NCBI RefSeq assembly: GCF_020176715.1
Contig: NZ_JAIVMF010000004.1
Location: 248,001 to 312,000, forward strand
DNA from: Stappia stellulata
GTDB lineage: Bacteria; Pseudomonadota; Alphaproteobacteria; Rhizobiales; Stappiaceae
Direction of reading: 5' to 3'
Length of the DNA: 64,000 nt
The position numbers and the translations under genes are program-made. This document shows, piece after piece, positions 37,755 through 50,257 of this stretch; position 1 is the first letter of the stretch, and every line of letters starts with the position of its first letter. The notes beneath the pieces were generated by a model, which was not told where the DNA came from, did no database searches, and saw only the letters and a program-made list of their open reading frames with translations.

Positions 37755-38873
37755 TCAGTCCTGCGCGAAGACACCGGTCGCGGTCAGACCCTCGATCCGG
37801 GTTTCGCCGTCTTCCTTCAGGATCCGGCGCGGCACCGCGCCGGCCTCGCGGGCGAGCGCATCCGCAAAGGCTTGCGAATGGGTGACGATCCAAAGCTGTG
37901 TCCGCTCGCAGGCCCGCGCAACGACGCGGGCCAGAGGGGCAAGCAGGTCGGGGTGGAGGCTTGCCTCCGGTTCGTTGAGGGCGACGAAGGCCGGCAGGCG
38001 GTAGGAGAGAAGCGCGCCCATCAGCGCCAGATAGTTGAGCGTGCCGTCGGACAGTTCATGGGCTGAAAAGGCGCGCGGCAGGTCGGGAAAGCGCATCGCG
38101 AAACGGGCCGTCGCACCGTCGACGCCGATTTCGAGCCGCGCGCCGGGAAAGGCGTCGGCAACCGCCTCGTCGAGCGCATGGGTGTCGACGCGCACCTCGC
38201 TCAGCGTGGCGAAGACGGCGGCGAGGTCGGACCCGTCGGGCGCGAGCGTCGGGGTGGTGAGCGCCAGCGCGGGCTTGCGCAGCGCCGCGTCCCGGTCGGT
38301 GCGAAACCCGTGGTGAAAGCGCCAGTCGGCGAACGCGCGTCTCACGATGTCGAGTTCGGGAAATCGTGCCCCGTCGCGAAAGGCGAAGAGGGCGGTCTCG
38401 GAGCCGAGAAGCTCGTTGGCGAAGGTCGCCCGCGTGCCGTCCGCCGCGCGCATGGTCGCGGTCGGTCCGGCGCGCTCCATCAGCACGATCGAACGGCGGC
38501 CGGCGGCGAGCGTCAGCTTTTCCGACTTCACCAGCGGTTCCAGCGGAAGGGCCGCGTCGGAACCGAGCTTGGGCAGGCCGATGGCGATGGAATAGGCCAT
38601 GTCTCCCAGCCACGCGCAAAGCTCCAGGCGCACCGGCTGGCCCTTGCGCCGCGTGCCCGCCCACAGCACGCTTTCCACGCCGCCCTCTTCCGCAATCGCC
38701 CGGGTGATCCGCCCGAAGGCGGCTTCGCGAAGCAGCGAGAGCGCGCGGTAGAGGTTGGTCTTGCCGGTGCCGTTGCGCCCGACGAAGACGTTGAGCGCGC
38801 CGACCGGCAGATGCATCCGGCGGATCGAGCGGTAGTTCTCGATCCCCGCGGCGGTCAGCGGCGGCAGGCTCAC
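37755..38873 (-). CDS. AAA family ATPase (RecF/SMC-like)
   Basis: 372 aa. The N-terminal NYRSIRRMHLPVGALNVFVG leads into Walker A GRNGTGKTN. The signature-like ELSDGTLNYLALMGAL and Walker B FVALNEPEASLHPDLLAPLA follow, with the H-loop in LWIVTHSQAFADAL. This is the stand-alone AAA_15/AAA_21 type (ABC-like ATPase head without coiled coil or TOPRIM). Role unknown: some relatives serve DNA repair, others phage defence, but no partner gene is adjacent (hemF is upstream). The two genes are separated by 10 bp. Confidence 0.85.
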   Translation of the reverse strand: MSLPPLTAAGIENYRSIRRMHLPVGALNVFVGRNGTGKTNLYRALSLLREAAFGRITRAIAEEGGVESVLWAGTRRKGQPVRLELCAWLGDMAYSIAIGLPKLGSDAALPLEPLVKSEKLTLAAGRRSIVLMERAGPTATMRAADGTRATFANELLGSETALFAFRDGARFPELDIVRRAFADWRFHHGFRTDRDAALRKPALALTTPTLAPDGSDLAAVFATLSEVRVDTHALDEAVADAFPGARLEIGVDGATARFAMRFPDLPRAFSAHELSDGTLNYLALMGALLSYRLPAFVALNEPEASLHPDLLAPLARVVARACERTQLWIVTHSQAFADALAREAGAVPRRILKEDGETRIEGLTATGVFAQD

Positions 38874-38883
38874 GCGGACCGGC

Positions 38884-39828
38884 TCACGGCCATTTCACCA
38901 CCGGAGGCATGGAGGAGAGGATCGAGGCGACATTGCCGCCGGTCTTGAGACCGAAGATCGTGCCGCGGTCGTAGAGCAGGTTGTACTCCACGTAGCGGCC
39001 GCGGCGCACGAGCTGTTCCTCGCGCTCCGCCTCGCTCCAGGGCTTGTGGTAGTTGGCGCGCACCAGCTTCGGGTAGACGTCGAGAAAGGCGAGACCGACG
39101 TCCTTGGTGAAGGCGAGGTCCGCATCCCAGTCACCGGAGTGCAGGTAGTCGTAGAAGATGCCGCCGATGCCGCGCGCCTCGTTGCGGTGCTTGAGGAAGA
39201 AATACTCGTCGCACCACGCCTTGTAGCGATCGTAGTCGGCGACCTCATGGGCGTTGCAGGCGGCCTCCATCGCGGCGTGGAAGGCGACCGTGTCGGGGTC
39301 GTCCTGGGTGCGGCGTGCATCGAGCACGGGGGTCAGGTCGGCGCCGCCGCCGAACCACTGGCGGGTGGTGACCACCATGCGGGTGTTCATGTGCACGGCC
39401 GGCACATGCGGATTGTGCAGATGCGCGATCAGCGAGATGCCCGACGCCCAGAAGCGCGGGTCCTCGGCGGCACCGGGGATCTGGCCGCGAAACTCCGGCG
39501 AGAACTCGCCGTGCACGGTGGAGATATGGACGCCGACCTTTTCGAACACCCGGCCCTTCATGATCGACATCACGCCGCCGCCGCCCTTGGCGCCGGAGGA
39601 ATCGGTACGCTCCCAGGGCGAGCGTTCGAAGCGCCCCGGGTCGGTATCGGCAAGCGCGCCGGGCAGGGCCGCATGTTCGCCGGCGTCGTCCTCGATCGCC
39701 TCGAAGGCGGCGCAGATGCGGTCGCGCAGGCTGCGGAACCAGATCGCCGCCTCTTCCTTCTTGGCTTCGATGTCCGACGGAACCGGTCCGCCCTTCACGT
39801 CCTGTGTCGCTGCTTGTGCGCCGCTCAT
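38884..39828 (-). CDS. hemF: Oxygen-dependent coproporphyrinogen III oxidase
   Basis: 314 aa. Signature blocks are [41 protein letters not shown], and [20 protein letters not shown] near the end. Converts coproporphyrinogen III to protoporphyrinogen IX in haem synthesis using O2. Length is normal. It lies upstream of the AAA ATPase in the same direction. Confidence 0.96.
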   Translation of the reverse strand: MSGAQAATQDVKGGPVPSDIEAKKEEAAIWFRSLRDRICAAFEAIEDDAGEHAALPGALADTDPGRFERSPWERTDSSGAKGGGGVMSIMKGRVFEKVGVHISTVHGEFSPEFRGQIPGAAEDPRFWASGISLIAHLHNPHVPAVHMNTRMVVTTRQWFGGGADLTPVLDARRTQDDPDTVAFHAAMEAACNAHEVADYDRYKAWCDEYFFLKHRNEARGIGGIFYDYLHSGDWDADLAFTKDVGLAFLDVYPKLVRANYHKPWSEAEREEQLVRRGRYVEYNLLYDRGTIFGLKTGGNVASILSSMPPVVKWP

Positions 39829-39873
39829 GGTGCCGTGTGTCCTCGCTGTCGTTCTTGGGTCCGTCCGGCGCGA

Positions 39874-40938
39874 TCAGCGCCGGTAGATCAGGGGGTATTG
39901 CTCCGGTTCCACCGCATTGCCGTCGCAGTCCGGTTTCGCGCGATATTCGATCATCTCGAAGGCCGCGTCGACGACCCGGTGCCGCTCGAAGGTTCCGCAA
40001 TCGCCAAGCCCGCGGTCGACGGTGAAGCTGGAGACCGTGCGGGTCGCGAGGTCCCAGACCGGATTGAACAGGACGTTGGCCGACATGCGCGGGTGCCCCT
40101 TCACGTTTTGGAAGGTCAGAAAGCCGAAGTCGCCCGGTGCGTAGATATTGACATGGGCATAGACATAGGCGGCATTGTGCATGCCGGCACTGCAGCCCAG
40201 TTCCCAGATCGCGCCTTCCTCGCTCGTCTGATAGCCGGTCACGCCGATGCGCTCCAGCGAGGCGCGCCAGTCGCACTCGTATGTGCTGTTCAGCGCCGAG
40301 ATCAACGTGTCGGGCACATCGGCGATCCGCACGTCGTATTTCTCGAAGAGATTGCTGAAGTCGGTCCCGCCGTCGTTGCCGCCGTCGGTGGCGGAGGCGT
40401 TTGCCGGCGACGTCATGCAGCCCGCGCCGCCCTTCACGCTCATGCGGAAGGGAACATATCCCTGCCGGATCACCGTCAGCTTGCCCGCTTCCACCTCGAT
40501 GGCCTCGCCTTCCTCGGGCGCGAAGGTCAGGTCGAGAATGACGCGGGTATCGCCGTCGTCGCTCCTGTAGAGCTGGACGGGGTAGAGATCGTAGCCGGTC
40601 GGCTCGCCGCCAACCGCGATGCGCCGCAGCCGGGGCACCTCCTCGCCGATGCGGATGCGAGCGGTGGAACGGGCGAAATCGAAGCCGAAATCCTCCAGGA
40701 AGACATGGGCGAAACGGTCCTCGTACGGATCGCGATTGGCCTGCCACAGCCGCAGCGAACAGGCGCTTGGCGGGGCGATGTCGGAGGTCTGGAACAGGCG
40801 CACGTCGAGGTCGGGTCCGTCTTCGGCGGCGACGGCGGGCGGGACGGGCGCGACCAGCGCGGATGCGACCAGCGCCGATGCCAGCCATCGTGCGGCCGGG
40901 GCAGTTCGCCTGCCACGGGTGTCCCTTGCCGATGTCAT
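39874..40938 (-). CDS. Exported protein, possibly DUF1176-like
   Basis: 354 aa. It has an N-terminal signal peptide after a basic start (RWLASALVASALVAPVPPAV, cleavage after AVAA). The mature part has cysteines in PPSACSLRLW, GGAGCMTSP, TYECDWRASL, WELGCSAG, LGDCGTFERH and KPDCDGN, suggesting disulphides in the periplasm. The C-terminal EYRAKPDCDGN...YPLIYRR resembles DUF1176 proteins, but I am not sure. A strong GGAGGGG precedes the ATG at 40938. Confidence 0.8.
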   Translation of the reverse strand: MTSARDTRGRRTAPAARWLASALVASALVAPVPPAVAAEDGPDLDVRLFQTSDIAPPSACSLRLWQANRDPYEDRFAHVFLEDFGFDFARSTARIRIGEEVPRLRRIAVGGEPTGYDLYPVQLYRSDDGDTRVILDLTFAPEEGEAIEVEAGKLTVIRQGYVPFRMSVKGGAGCMTSPANASATDGGNDGGTDFSNLFEKYDVRIADVPDTLISALNSTYECDWRASLERIGVTGYQTSEEGAIWELGCSAGMHNAAYVYAHVNIYAPGDFGFLTFQNVKGHPRMSANVLFNPVWDLATRTVSSFTVDRGLGDCGTFERHRVVDAAFEMIEYRAKPDCDGNAVEPEQYPLIYRR

Positions 40939-41012
40939 ATGCCCCTCCGTTCGAACCCAGATCCTTGCCGCAACACTAGCTTGCACAAGGCGTTGCGCAA
41001 GCCCGCCGGCGA

Positions 41013-41486
41013 TCATTCGACCTGGCCTGCGGGAAAGCCGCGCGTCTGGCGCAGGCCTTCGCCCAGCACCATGGCGGCCGAAACGGCGACATTGAGCGAA
41101 CGCAGGCCCGGCGCCATGGGAATGATCAGGCGCGCGTCGGCACGCTCATGCACCGCCTGCGGCACGCCGGCGCTCTCGCGTCCGAGCATCAGCACGTCCG
41201 TTTCGGCAAAGTCGAAGTCGCAATAGGCTATCGCCGCCGCCGTGCTCATCAGCACCAGCCGCCGCGCGTTTTCCGCCCGCCATGTCTCGAAAGCGTCGAA
41301 GGACAGGTGGCGAACCAGCGGTGCGCGCTCCAGATAATCCATACCGGCCCGTCTGAGCGCGTGGTCGGACAAGGGAAAGCCCGCCGGCTCGATCAGGTGG
41401 ACCTTGACGTCCATGCAGGCCGCCAGTCGCAGGATCGTGCCGGTGTTCTGCGGAATGTCGGGCTGGTAGAGCGCAAGGTCTGGCAT
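41013..41486 (-). CDS. trmL: tRNA (cytidine(34)-2'-O)-methyltransferase TrmL
   Basis: 157 aa, SPOUT-fold methyltransferase. Landmarks are LALYQPDIPQNTGTILRLAA, the motif LMLGRESAGVPQ, and the knot region IIPMAPGLRSLNVAVSAAMV. Methylates the wobble ribose of Leu tRNAs. Length is typical. I start at the ATG at 41486 (MPDLALYQ); neither it nor the ATG at 41498 has a clear ribosome site. Divergent from the ABC exporter gene. Confidence 0.92.
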   Translation of the reverse strand: MPDLALYQPDIPQNTGTILRLAACMDVKVHLIEPAGFPLSDHALRRAGMDYLERAPLVRHLSFDAFETWRAENARRLVLMSTAAAIAYCDFDFAETDVLMLGRESAGVPQAVHERADARLIIPMAPGLRSLNVAVSAAMVLGEGLRQTRGFPAGQVE

Positions 41487-41660
41487 GGCGGGACACATGG
41501 TTTGCGGTGCGGCCGGTCGGAGCGCGGGGGGCACCGCAGCCGGCGGGCGCCGCAATCGGCGCCTGCCGGGGTGATAGACTGGCGGGCCCGCACTGTCATT
41601 CCGATTCGTGCCGCGAAACGACCGGCGTGGCGGATCGGTCCCTGAAACCCGAAGCCCGGG

Positions 41661-43526
<1,866 letters not shown>

Positions 43527-43539
43527 CGACTGCCTGAAT

Positions 43540-43555
43540 GTTGCGTTCGCGCAAC
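43540..43555 (+). other. Hairpin GTTGCG-TTCG-CGCAAC after ABC exporter 1
   Basis: A perfect 6-bp stem with a TTCG tetraloop 14 bp after the stop. There is no T-run, so RNA processing or stability is more likely than termination. A second inverted repeat GATGC-N6-GCATC follows at 43561-43576. Confidence 0.45.
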
Positions 43556-43984
43556 AGGGTGATGCCTATATGCATCGTTGTGTCTGAGCCCGCTTTGCAA
43601 TCGCCCGCGATCGTGTAAGGTTCGGATCGTGATCCCTGCGGTTTTTGCAGCGATCCGCCGCCGAGCCAATCGTCCACCAGCCCCAGACGCAGTAGAGGAG
43701 GGGTCGCATGATCGAAGTCGATATGCCCGATACCCGCATCGCCGCTGCCGGGGGTCTCATGTCGCCCTGTCGACAGGACACCGCCTCCGCTTCGTGACGG
43801 TCTGAGGCCCGGCGCCCGTCGCCGCGTTTTCTCGCCCGCGTTTTCCCATGATCTGCCGGATCCCGTCCGGCCCTCTTCTTCCTCGTCGCCGCACGCAATT
43901 CGCCTCCATTCGGCGAATGCGCGGATGTTTTTGGTCCGTGTCGGCCGTGCGGCGTAGTCCCTTTGACGTTCCGGGAGCTTTCCC
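43556..43984 (+). other. Gap between ABC exporter 1 and the small membrane protein gene
   Basis: It holds the GATGC-N6-GCATC repeat, a hairpin GATC-C-CTGC-loop-GCAG-C-GATC at 43631-43655, and the 29-codon frame at 43708-43797. The rest shows no recognised feature. Confidence 0.4.
43708..43797 (+). CDS. Candidate 29-aa peptide with strong ribosome site
   Basis: MIEVDMPDTRIAAAGGLMSP followed by nine residues to a TGA. AGAGGAGGGG lies just upstream of the ATG, stronger than most sites in the window, and two hairpins precede it. It may be a leader peptide for the downstream membrane protein and exporter genes or a free small protein; similarity is unknown. Supported only by the ribosome site and location. 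Confidence 0.4.
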   Translation: MIEVDMPDTRIAAAGGLMSPCRQDTASAS

Positions 43985-44413
43985 ATGTCTGGTTCTATCC
44001 CTCGGGATGCCGGCGCCGACCGCCTGTCGGTCGATGCCGCCGTCCCTTACCCGCAACGGATGCGGGCGCGCGATGTCTTGCGCGGCGCGCTCATTGCGGT
44101 GCCCGCGATTGTGCTGATTGCCGTCTTGCTGTTCCTGCCGGTCGCGGCAGGCGAGATCGCGCGTCTCGACGCCGTGGTCCTGCGCGGCGTTTCGCAACCC
44201 GCCGCAGCCCTGCTTGACCGGTTGACCACATTGTTTCTCGGCTTGCTTGTTGTCTCGGGCGCGCTGGTCGCCTTCGCGGCGGCGGTCCTGATGACGCCGC
44301 CGGCCCCCGGTCCGGTGTTTCCCGCCTCCCGGCGCTGGCGGCGCCGGGCGGAGCGCAACGTGCAACAGCCCGACCCGATGCTGTCCGGAGGTCAGAATGT
44401 TCGCCTGGTTTGA
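43985..44413 (+). CDS. Small membrane protein between two ABC exporters
   Basis: 142 aa. Two transmembrane segments at about residues 34-54 (LIAVPAIVLIAVLLFLPVAA) and 80-103 (TTLFLGLLVVSGALVAFAAA), with a basic C-terminus (SRRWRRRAER). GGGAG precedes the ATG. It overlaps the start of the second exporter gene by 17 bp, so the two are likely co-translated. Not recognised; an accessory subunit is possible. Confidence 0.7.
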   Translation: MSGSIPRDAGADRLSVDAAVPYPQRMRARDVLRGALIAVPAIVLIAVLLFLPVAAGEIARLDAVVLRGVSQPAAALLDRLTTLFLGLLVVSGALVAFAAAVLMTPPAPGPVFPASRRWRRRAERNVQQPDPMLSGGQNVRLV

Positions 44414-46238
44414 AAAACTGATCGACCCGTTCCGGTCGGGGCCGATCGAGGCCCCGCCCGCGACGCTTTTCAGGTTCTGCTGGCATTACACCCGGCCGGT
44501 CTGGCCGATCCTCGCCATCGTATCCGGGCTCGGCGCGGTGCTTGCGATGTTCGAGGTGATGATCTTTTCCTTTCTTGGAGATCTGGTGAACTGGCTGGAA
44601 AGCGCGGATCGGGAGACCTTCTTTTCCGAGAACGCGTCCCAGTTGATCTGGATGAGCGCGGTCTTGCTCATCGTTCTTCCGATACTGGCGCTCTTGTGGG
44701 AGCTATTCTTCCATCAGGCGCTGATCGGGAATTATCCCATGGTCATCCGCTGGCAGGTGCATCGCTATCTGCTGCGCCAGAGCGTCGGGTTCTATCAGGA
44801 CGATTTCGCCGGGCGTATCGCCACCAAGGTGATGCAGACCTCGCTTGCGGTTCGCGAGGTGGTGACCCGTATTCTCGATGTGCTGGTCTATGTCGTGGTC
44901 TATTTCATCTCCGCCGTGGTTTTGACCGGCCTGTCGGACTGGCGGCTGGCGCTGCCGCTCGTTGTCTGGCTCGGGGCTTATCTGGCGGTGCTGTTCTATT
45001 TCGTGCCGCGTCTCAAGACGGTCTCCAAGGAGCAGGCGGACGCCCGCTCGTTGATGACGGGGCGCGTCGTCGACGCCTATACGAATATCGCCACGGTGAA
45101 GCTCTTCTCCCACACCAATCGCGAGGAAGCCTACGCCAGGACGTCCATGTGGGATTTCCTGAAGACCGTCTACCGGCAGATGCGTCTCGTGACGCTTTTG
45201 AACATCTCGCTGCACTCGATCAATCTCCTGCTGATCTTCGCAAGCGGGCTTGCTTCGATCCTGCTGTGGCAGGCGGAAGCGGTCTCGACCGGGGATATCG
45301 CGGTGGCGATCAGCCTGGTGCTGCGGCTGCAAGGCATGTCGCAGTGGATCCTGTGGGAGGTGTCTGGGCTGTTCGAGAACATCGGCACGGTGCAGGACGG
45401 CATCACCACCATCTCGCAGGAGCGGGACGTGCGCGACCGTCCGGATGCGCGGCCGCTTGAGGTGCGCGAGGGCGCGATCCGCTTCGAGGACGTGCGCTTC
45501 CACTACGGCAAGAAGGCCGGGGTCATCGACCGCATGTCGCTCGACATCAAGCCGGGCGAGAAGGTCGGGCTCGTCGGGCGGTCGGGTGCCGGCAAGTCGA
45601 CGCTCGTCAACCTGCTGCTGCGCTTCTACGACCTGGAGGGCGGGCGCATCCTGATCGACGGGCAGGACATCGCCGGCGTCACCCAGGCGAGCCTGCGCGC
45701 CAACATCGGCATGGTCACGCAGGACACCTCGCTGCTGCATCGCTCGGTCTATGACAATATCGTCTACGGCCGCCCGGATGCGGGGCCGGAGGATGCAATG
45801 CAGGCGGCGGCGCGCGCCCATGCGGACGGGTTCATTCCGGATCTGGAGGACAAGGCCGGCCGGCGCGGGCTCGACGCCCATGTCGGCGAGCGCGGGGTGA
45901 AGCTCTCCGGCGGACAGCGCCAGCGCATCGCGGTTGCCCGCGTGCTTTTGAAGAACGCGCCGATCCTCGTGCTCGACGAGGCGACGTCTGCGCTCGATTC
46001 GGAGGTCGAGGCCGCGATCCAGGAAAGCCTCGAAGACCTGATGCAGGGCAAGACGGTGATCGCGATCGCGCACCGGCTGTCGACCATCGCGGCGATGGAC
46101 CGGCTGATCGTCATGGATCAGGGCCGGATCGTGGAGGACGGTACCCATGACGCGCTGCTGGCGCGGGGCGGGATCTATGCCGATCTCTGGCGGCGGCAGT
46201 CGGGCGGATTTATCGACAGCGCGGCAACCGCGTCGTGA
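44397..46238 (+). CDS. ABC exporter, fused membrane and ATPase domains (copy 2)
   Basis: 613 aa, ABCB-type half-transporter. Six membrane segments lie within residues 30-330. ATPase motifs are GRSGAGKSTLVNLLLRFYDL, LSGGQRQRIAVARVLLKNAP, ILVLDEATSALDSE and IAHRLSTIAAMDRL. Paralogue of the 41661 gene with the same IFSWFE/FAWFEKLIDPF-like N-terminus, likely a heterodimer partner; alternatively each forms a homodimer. Start overlaps the small membrane gene. Confidence 0.93.
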   Translation: MFAWFEKLIDPFRSGPIEAPPATLFRFCWHYTRPVWPILAIVSGLGAVLAMFEVMIFSFLGDLVNWLESADRETFFSENASQLIWMSAVLLIVLPILALLWELFFHQALIGNYPMVIRWQVHRYLLRQSVGFYQDDFAGRIATKVMQTSLAVREVVTRILDVLVYVVVYFISAVVLTGLSDWRLALPLVVWLGAYLAVLFYFVPRLKTVSKEQADARSLMTGRVVDAYTNIATVKLFSHTNREEAYARTSMWDFLKTVYRQMRLVTLLNISLHSINLLLIFASGLASILLWQAEAVSTGDIAVAISLVLRLQGMSQWILWEVSGLFENIGTVQDGITTISQERDVRDRPDARPLEVREGAIRFEDVRFHYGKKAGVIDRMSLDIKPGEKVGLVGRSGAGKSTLVNLLLRFYDLEGGRILIDGQDIAGVTQASLRANIGMVTQDTSLLHRSVYDNIVYGRPDAGPEDAMQAAARAHADGFIPDLEDKAGRRGLDAHVGERGVKLSGGQRQRIAVARVLLKNAPILVLDEATSALDSEVEAAIQESLEDLMQGKTVIAIAHRLSTIAAMDRLIVMDQGRIVEDGTHDALLARGGIYADLWRRQSGGFIDSAATAS

Positions 46239-46518
46239 CGCCGCCAATCATCGGGCGCGCATTTTTTCCCTATGGGATCAAGTGCCCGCCCTGTGAAGGC
46301 CCGAATGCGAAAAAAACCGCGACAAACCGTCATCGCCGGCACGGGAGATCTGGACAAGCGCTGGCAACGGTGCCAATAACGCCCGTGCTTGGAAAGGTGC
46401 GACAGCCGCACCTGCCGCCCTGACAGCACGTCCCGCCGACCTCCGGGGTTCTTACCCGCAGGGGTTTGGCTGTCGAACGTCGTTGTCGCCGGGCCCGAAG
46501 ATCAAAGAGGACGCGACC

Positions 46519-47079
46519 TTGGCACAGCAGGATACGGTCGAACCCACCCGCCGCGATTTCCTCTATATCGCGACCGGCGCGATGGGTGCGGTCGGCGCGG
46601 GCGCGCTGGCTTGGCCTTTCATTCACCAGATGAACCCGGATGCGTCGGCGCTCGCGCTGGCCTCCATCGAGGTCGATGTGTCGGCCGTCGAGGAAGGGCA
46701 GTCCATCAGCGTGATGTGGCGCGGCAAGCCCGTGTTCATCCGCAACCGCACCGAAAAGGAAGTGGTTGAAGCGAACGCGGTGCCGGTCGACGACCTTCCC
46801 GACCCGATGGCACGCAACGCGAACCTCGGCGCCGACGCCGTCGCGACCGACGAGAACCGCGGCGTTGAAGGCAATGAGGCGCTGATCGTCATGGTTGGCG
46901 TCTGCACCCACCTCGGCTGCATTCCGCTCGGCCAGGCAGGTGAGTTCGGCGGGTGGTTCTGCCCCTGCCACGGCTCGCACTACGACACGGCCGGGCGTAT
47001 TCGCCGGGGTCCCGCGCCTGAAAATCTCCTGATCCCGCCGTTCGAGTTCATCTCGGACGATGTGATCCGGATCGGTTGA
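46519..47079 (+). CDS. petA: Cytochrome bc1 Rieske iron-sulfur subunit
   Basis: 186 aa. The Tat-type N-terminal anchor is [20 protein letters not shown] followed by LAWPF. The 2Fe-2S ligands are in [10 protein letters not shown] and CPCHGSHYD. It carries electrons from ubiquinol to cytochrome c1 at the periplasmic face. I chose the TTG at 46519 (AGAGGA seven bases upstream), giving the usual short lead before the twin-arginine; a TTG at 46483 is an alternative. First gene of petABC. Confidence 0.95.
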   Translation: MAQQDTVEPTRRDFLYIATGAMGAVGAGALAWPFIHQMNPDASALALASIEVDVSAVEEGQSISVMWRGKPVFIRNRTEKEVVEANAVPVDDLPDPMARNANLGADAVATDENRGVEGNEALIVMVGVCTHLGCIPLGQAGEFGGWFCPCHGSHYDTAGRIRRGPAPENLLIPPFEFISDDVIRIG

Positions 47080-47105
47080 TTAGCGGCAGTTTCGAGGAGG
47101 CAGCC

Positions 47106-48374
47106 ATGGCTGGACATTCCAACTACGTGCCGCAGAGCGCGGCGGCTAAGTGGCTTGAGAGCCGCTTGCCGGTTATTTCGCTCGTTCGCGGCTCTTTCGT
47201 CGACTTTCCGACCCCGAAGAACCTGAACTACTGGTGGACCTTCGGCGGCATCCTGTTCTTCGTGCTGATTGCGCAGATCCTCACCGGCATCGTGCTGGTG
47301 ATGCACTACACCGCCAGCACCGACGCGGCCTTCGCCTCCGTCGAGCACATCATGCGCGATGTGAACTTCGGCTGGCTGCTGCGCTACCTGCACGCCAACG
47401 GCGCGTCGATGTTCTTCATCGCCGTCTTCATCCACATGTTCCGCGGCATGTACTACGGCTCCTACAAGGCGCCGCGCGAGATTTCGTGGATCCTCGGGGT
47501 CATCATCTTCCTGATCATGATGGCCACCGCCTTCATGGGCTACGTGCTTCCCTGGGGCCAGATGTCCTTCTGGGGCGCCACCGTGATCACCAACCTGTTC
47601 TCGGCGCTGCCGCTGGTCGGCGAGCCGATCGTGCAGTGGCTGTGGGGTGGCTTCGCCGTCGACAATCCGACGCTGAACCGCTTCTTCTCGCTGCACTACC
47701 TGCTGCCGTTCATGATCTTCGGCGTGGTTCTGCTGCACGTGTGGGCGTTCCACACCACGGGCAACAACAACCCGACGGGCATTCAGCCGAAGACGAAGCA
47801 GGACACGCTGCCGTTCCACCCGTATTACACGATGAAGGATGCGTTCGCGATTGTCGTGTTCATGATCTTCTTCGCCTATTTCGTGTTCTACATCCCGAAC
47901 TACCTTGGGCACGCCGACAACTACATCGAGGCCGACCCGCTGGTCACGCCGGCGCATATCGTTCCGGAATGGTACTTCCTGCCGTTCTACGCGATCCTGC
48001 GCGCCGTTCCGGACAAGCTTGGCGGCGTCATCCTGATGTTCGGCTCGATCGCGGTGCTGTTCGTGCTGCCGTGGCTCGACACCTCCAAGGTGCGCTCCGG
48101 GGCCTACCGCCCGCTGTTCAAGCAGTTCTTCTGGATCTTCGCCGCTGTCTGCGTCGGTCTGGGATATCTGGGCGCCATGCCGGCCGAGGGCATCTACGTT
48201 GTCCTGGCCCGTATCCTGACGGCCTATTATTTCGCCCACTTCCTGATCATTCTGCCGCTGCTCGGGTTCCTCGAGAAGCCGAATGCGACGCCGAATTCGA
48301 TTTCGGAATCGGTGCTGGGCGGATCTGGAAGCGGTCAGCCAGCCGGTGCGGTCGCCGCTCCGGAAACGAAGTGA
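47106..48374 (+). CDS. petB: Cytochrome b of the bc1 complex
   Basis: 422 aa, full-length eight-helix cytochrome b. Haem-ligand regions are [20 protein letters not shown] and [20 protein letters not shown]. The quinone-site motif PEWY is in [27 protein letters not shown] precedes the ATG at 47106; the frame is open to 47076. Starts 27 bp after petA. Confidence 0.97.
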   Translation: MAGHSNYVPQSAAAKWLESRLPVISLVRGSFVDFPTPKNLNYWWTFGGILFFVLIAQILTGIVLVMHYTASTDAAFASVEHIMRDVNFGWLLRYLHANGASMFFIAVFIHMFRGMYYGSYKAPREISWILGVIIFLIMMATAFMGYVLPWGQMSFWGATVITNLFSALPLVGEPIVQWLWGGFAVDNPTLNRFFSLHYLLPFMIFGVVLLHVWAFHTTGNNNPTGIQPKTKQDTLPFHPYYTMKDAFAIVVFMIFFAYFVFYIPNYLGHADNYIEADPLVTPAHIVPEWYFLPFYAILRAVPDKLGGVILMFGSIAVLFVLPWLDTSKVRSGAYRPLFKQFFWIFAAVCVGLGYLGAMPAEGIYVVLARILTAYYFAHFLIILPLLGFLEKPNATPNSISESVLGGSGSGQPAGAVAAPETK

Positions 48375-48403
48375 ACCACGGACGAGATTGGGAGTTCTCC
48401 TGA

Positions 48404-49246
48404 ATGAACACGATGATCAAATCCGTGCGCGGCGCCATGCTGGCCCTGGCGGCGATCGCCGTCGCCGCGCCGGCCATGGCCGCCGGCGAAGGCCCGCATA
48501 TCGAACGCCAGCAATGGTCGTTCTCCGGACCCTTCGGCACCTACGACCGGGCGCAGCTTCAGCGCGGCTTCAAGGTGTACAAGGAAGTTTGCGCCTCCTG
48601 TCATGGGGCAAAGTTCCTTTCCTTCCGCAACCTCGCGCAGCCGGGCGGTCCCGGCTTCACCGAGGATCAGGCGAAGGTGATCGCGGCCGAGTACATTGTG
48701 CCTAAGGGCGTGGACGAATATGGCGATCCGGTCGAAGGGCCGGCCGTGCTGTCCGATCGCTGGCCGTCGCCGTTTCCGAACGAGACGGCCGCGCGCGCGG
48801 CCAATGGTGGCGCCTACCCGCCGGACTTCTCGACGCTCGCCAAGGCGCGCGCCGTGGCCAGCGGGTTCCCCGGCTTTGTCTTCGATATCTTCACGCAATA
48901 TCAGGAGCAGGGACCGGACTACATCTACAACCTGCTGACAGGCTACGAGGAGCCGCCAGAGGATGTCGAGCTGCTCGCGGGCACCTACTACAATCCGAAG
49001 TATATTGCCGGCAATGCGCTTGCGATGGCGCCGCCGCTTTATGCCGACAGCGTCGAATATACCGACGGCACGCCGACCACGGTCGAGCAATATGCCAAGG
49101 ACGTGTCCGCCTTCATGATGTGGGTGGCGGAACCGAAGCTCGAGGAGCGCAAGAACCTCGGCTTCCGGGTGATGATCTTCCTGATCGTCTTTGCCTCGCT
49201 GTTGTATTTCACCAAGAATGCGATCTGGCGCAACGTCGATCATTGA
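48404..49246 (+). CDS. petC: Cytochrome c1 of the bc1 complex
   Basis: 280 aa. A signal peptide (MLALAAIAVAAPAMA) is followed by the haem-binding CASCH in VCASCHGAKFLSFRNLAQPG, the axial Met near GNALAMAPPL, and a single C-terminal anchor RVMIFLIVFASLLYFTKNAI. Passes electrons to soluble cytochrome c. The last gene of petABC before a terminator. Confidence 0.96.
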   Translation: MNTMIKSVRGAMLALAAIAVAAPAMAAGEGPHIERQQWSFSGPFGTYDRAQLQRGFKVYKEVCASCHGAKFLSFRNLAQPGGPGFTEDQAKVIAAEYIVPKGVDEYGDPVEGPAVLSDRWPSPFPNETAARAANGGAYPPDFSTLAKARAVASGFPGFVFDIFTQYQEQGPDYIYNLLTGYEEPPEDVELLAGTYYNPKYIAGNALAMAPPLYADSVEYTDGTPTTVEQYAKDVSAFMMWVAEPKLEERKNLGFRVMIFLIVFASLLYFTKNAIWRNVDH

Positions 49247-49274
49247 TCGGACCGTCTGCATCTCGCAGGATCAG

Positions 49275-49302
49275 GGCCGCCGGATCATCCGGCGGCCTTT
49301 TT
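49275..49302 (+). terminator. Intrinsic terminator after petC
   Basis: GGCCGCCGGAT / ATCCGGCGGCC forms a long G+C stem (the innermost pairs open to a loop) followed by TTTTT, about 30 bp after the petC stop. Confidence 0.88.
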
Positions 49303-49374
49303 CATGTTCGCAACCGCGGCGAAACTCGCTTAGGTTGCGTATTGTGATTTTGCAATCTAATTGGAGTCGAGTGA

Positions 49375-50256
<882 letters not shown>

Positions 50257-50257
50257 G

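Noticed and set aside
46307-46381. A 24-codon frame (MRKKPRQTV...) upstream of petA
   Set aside because: Only a weak GAAGG precedes it and there is no terminator or other support; it may be chance in the pet leader.
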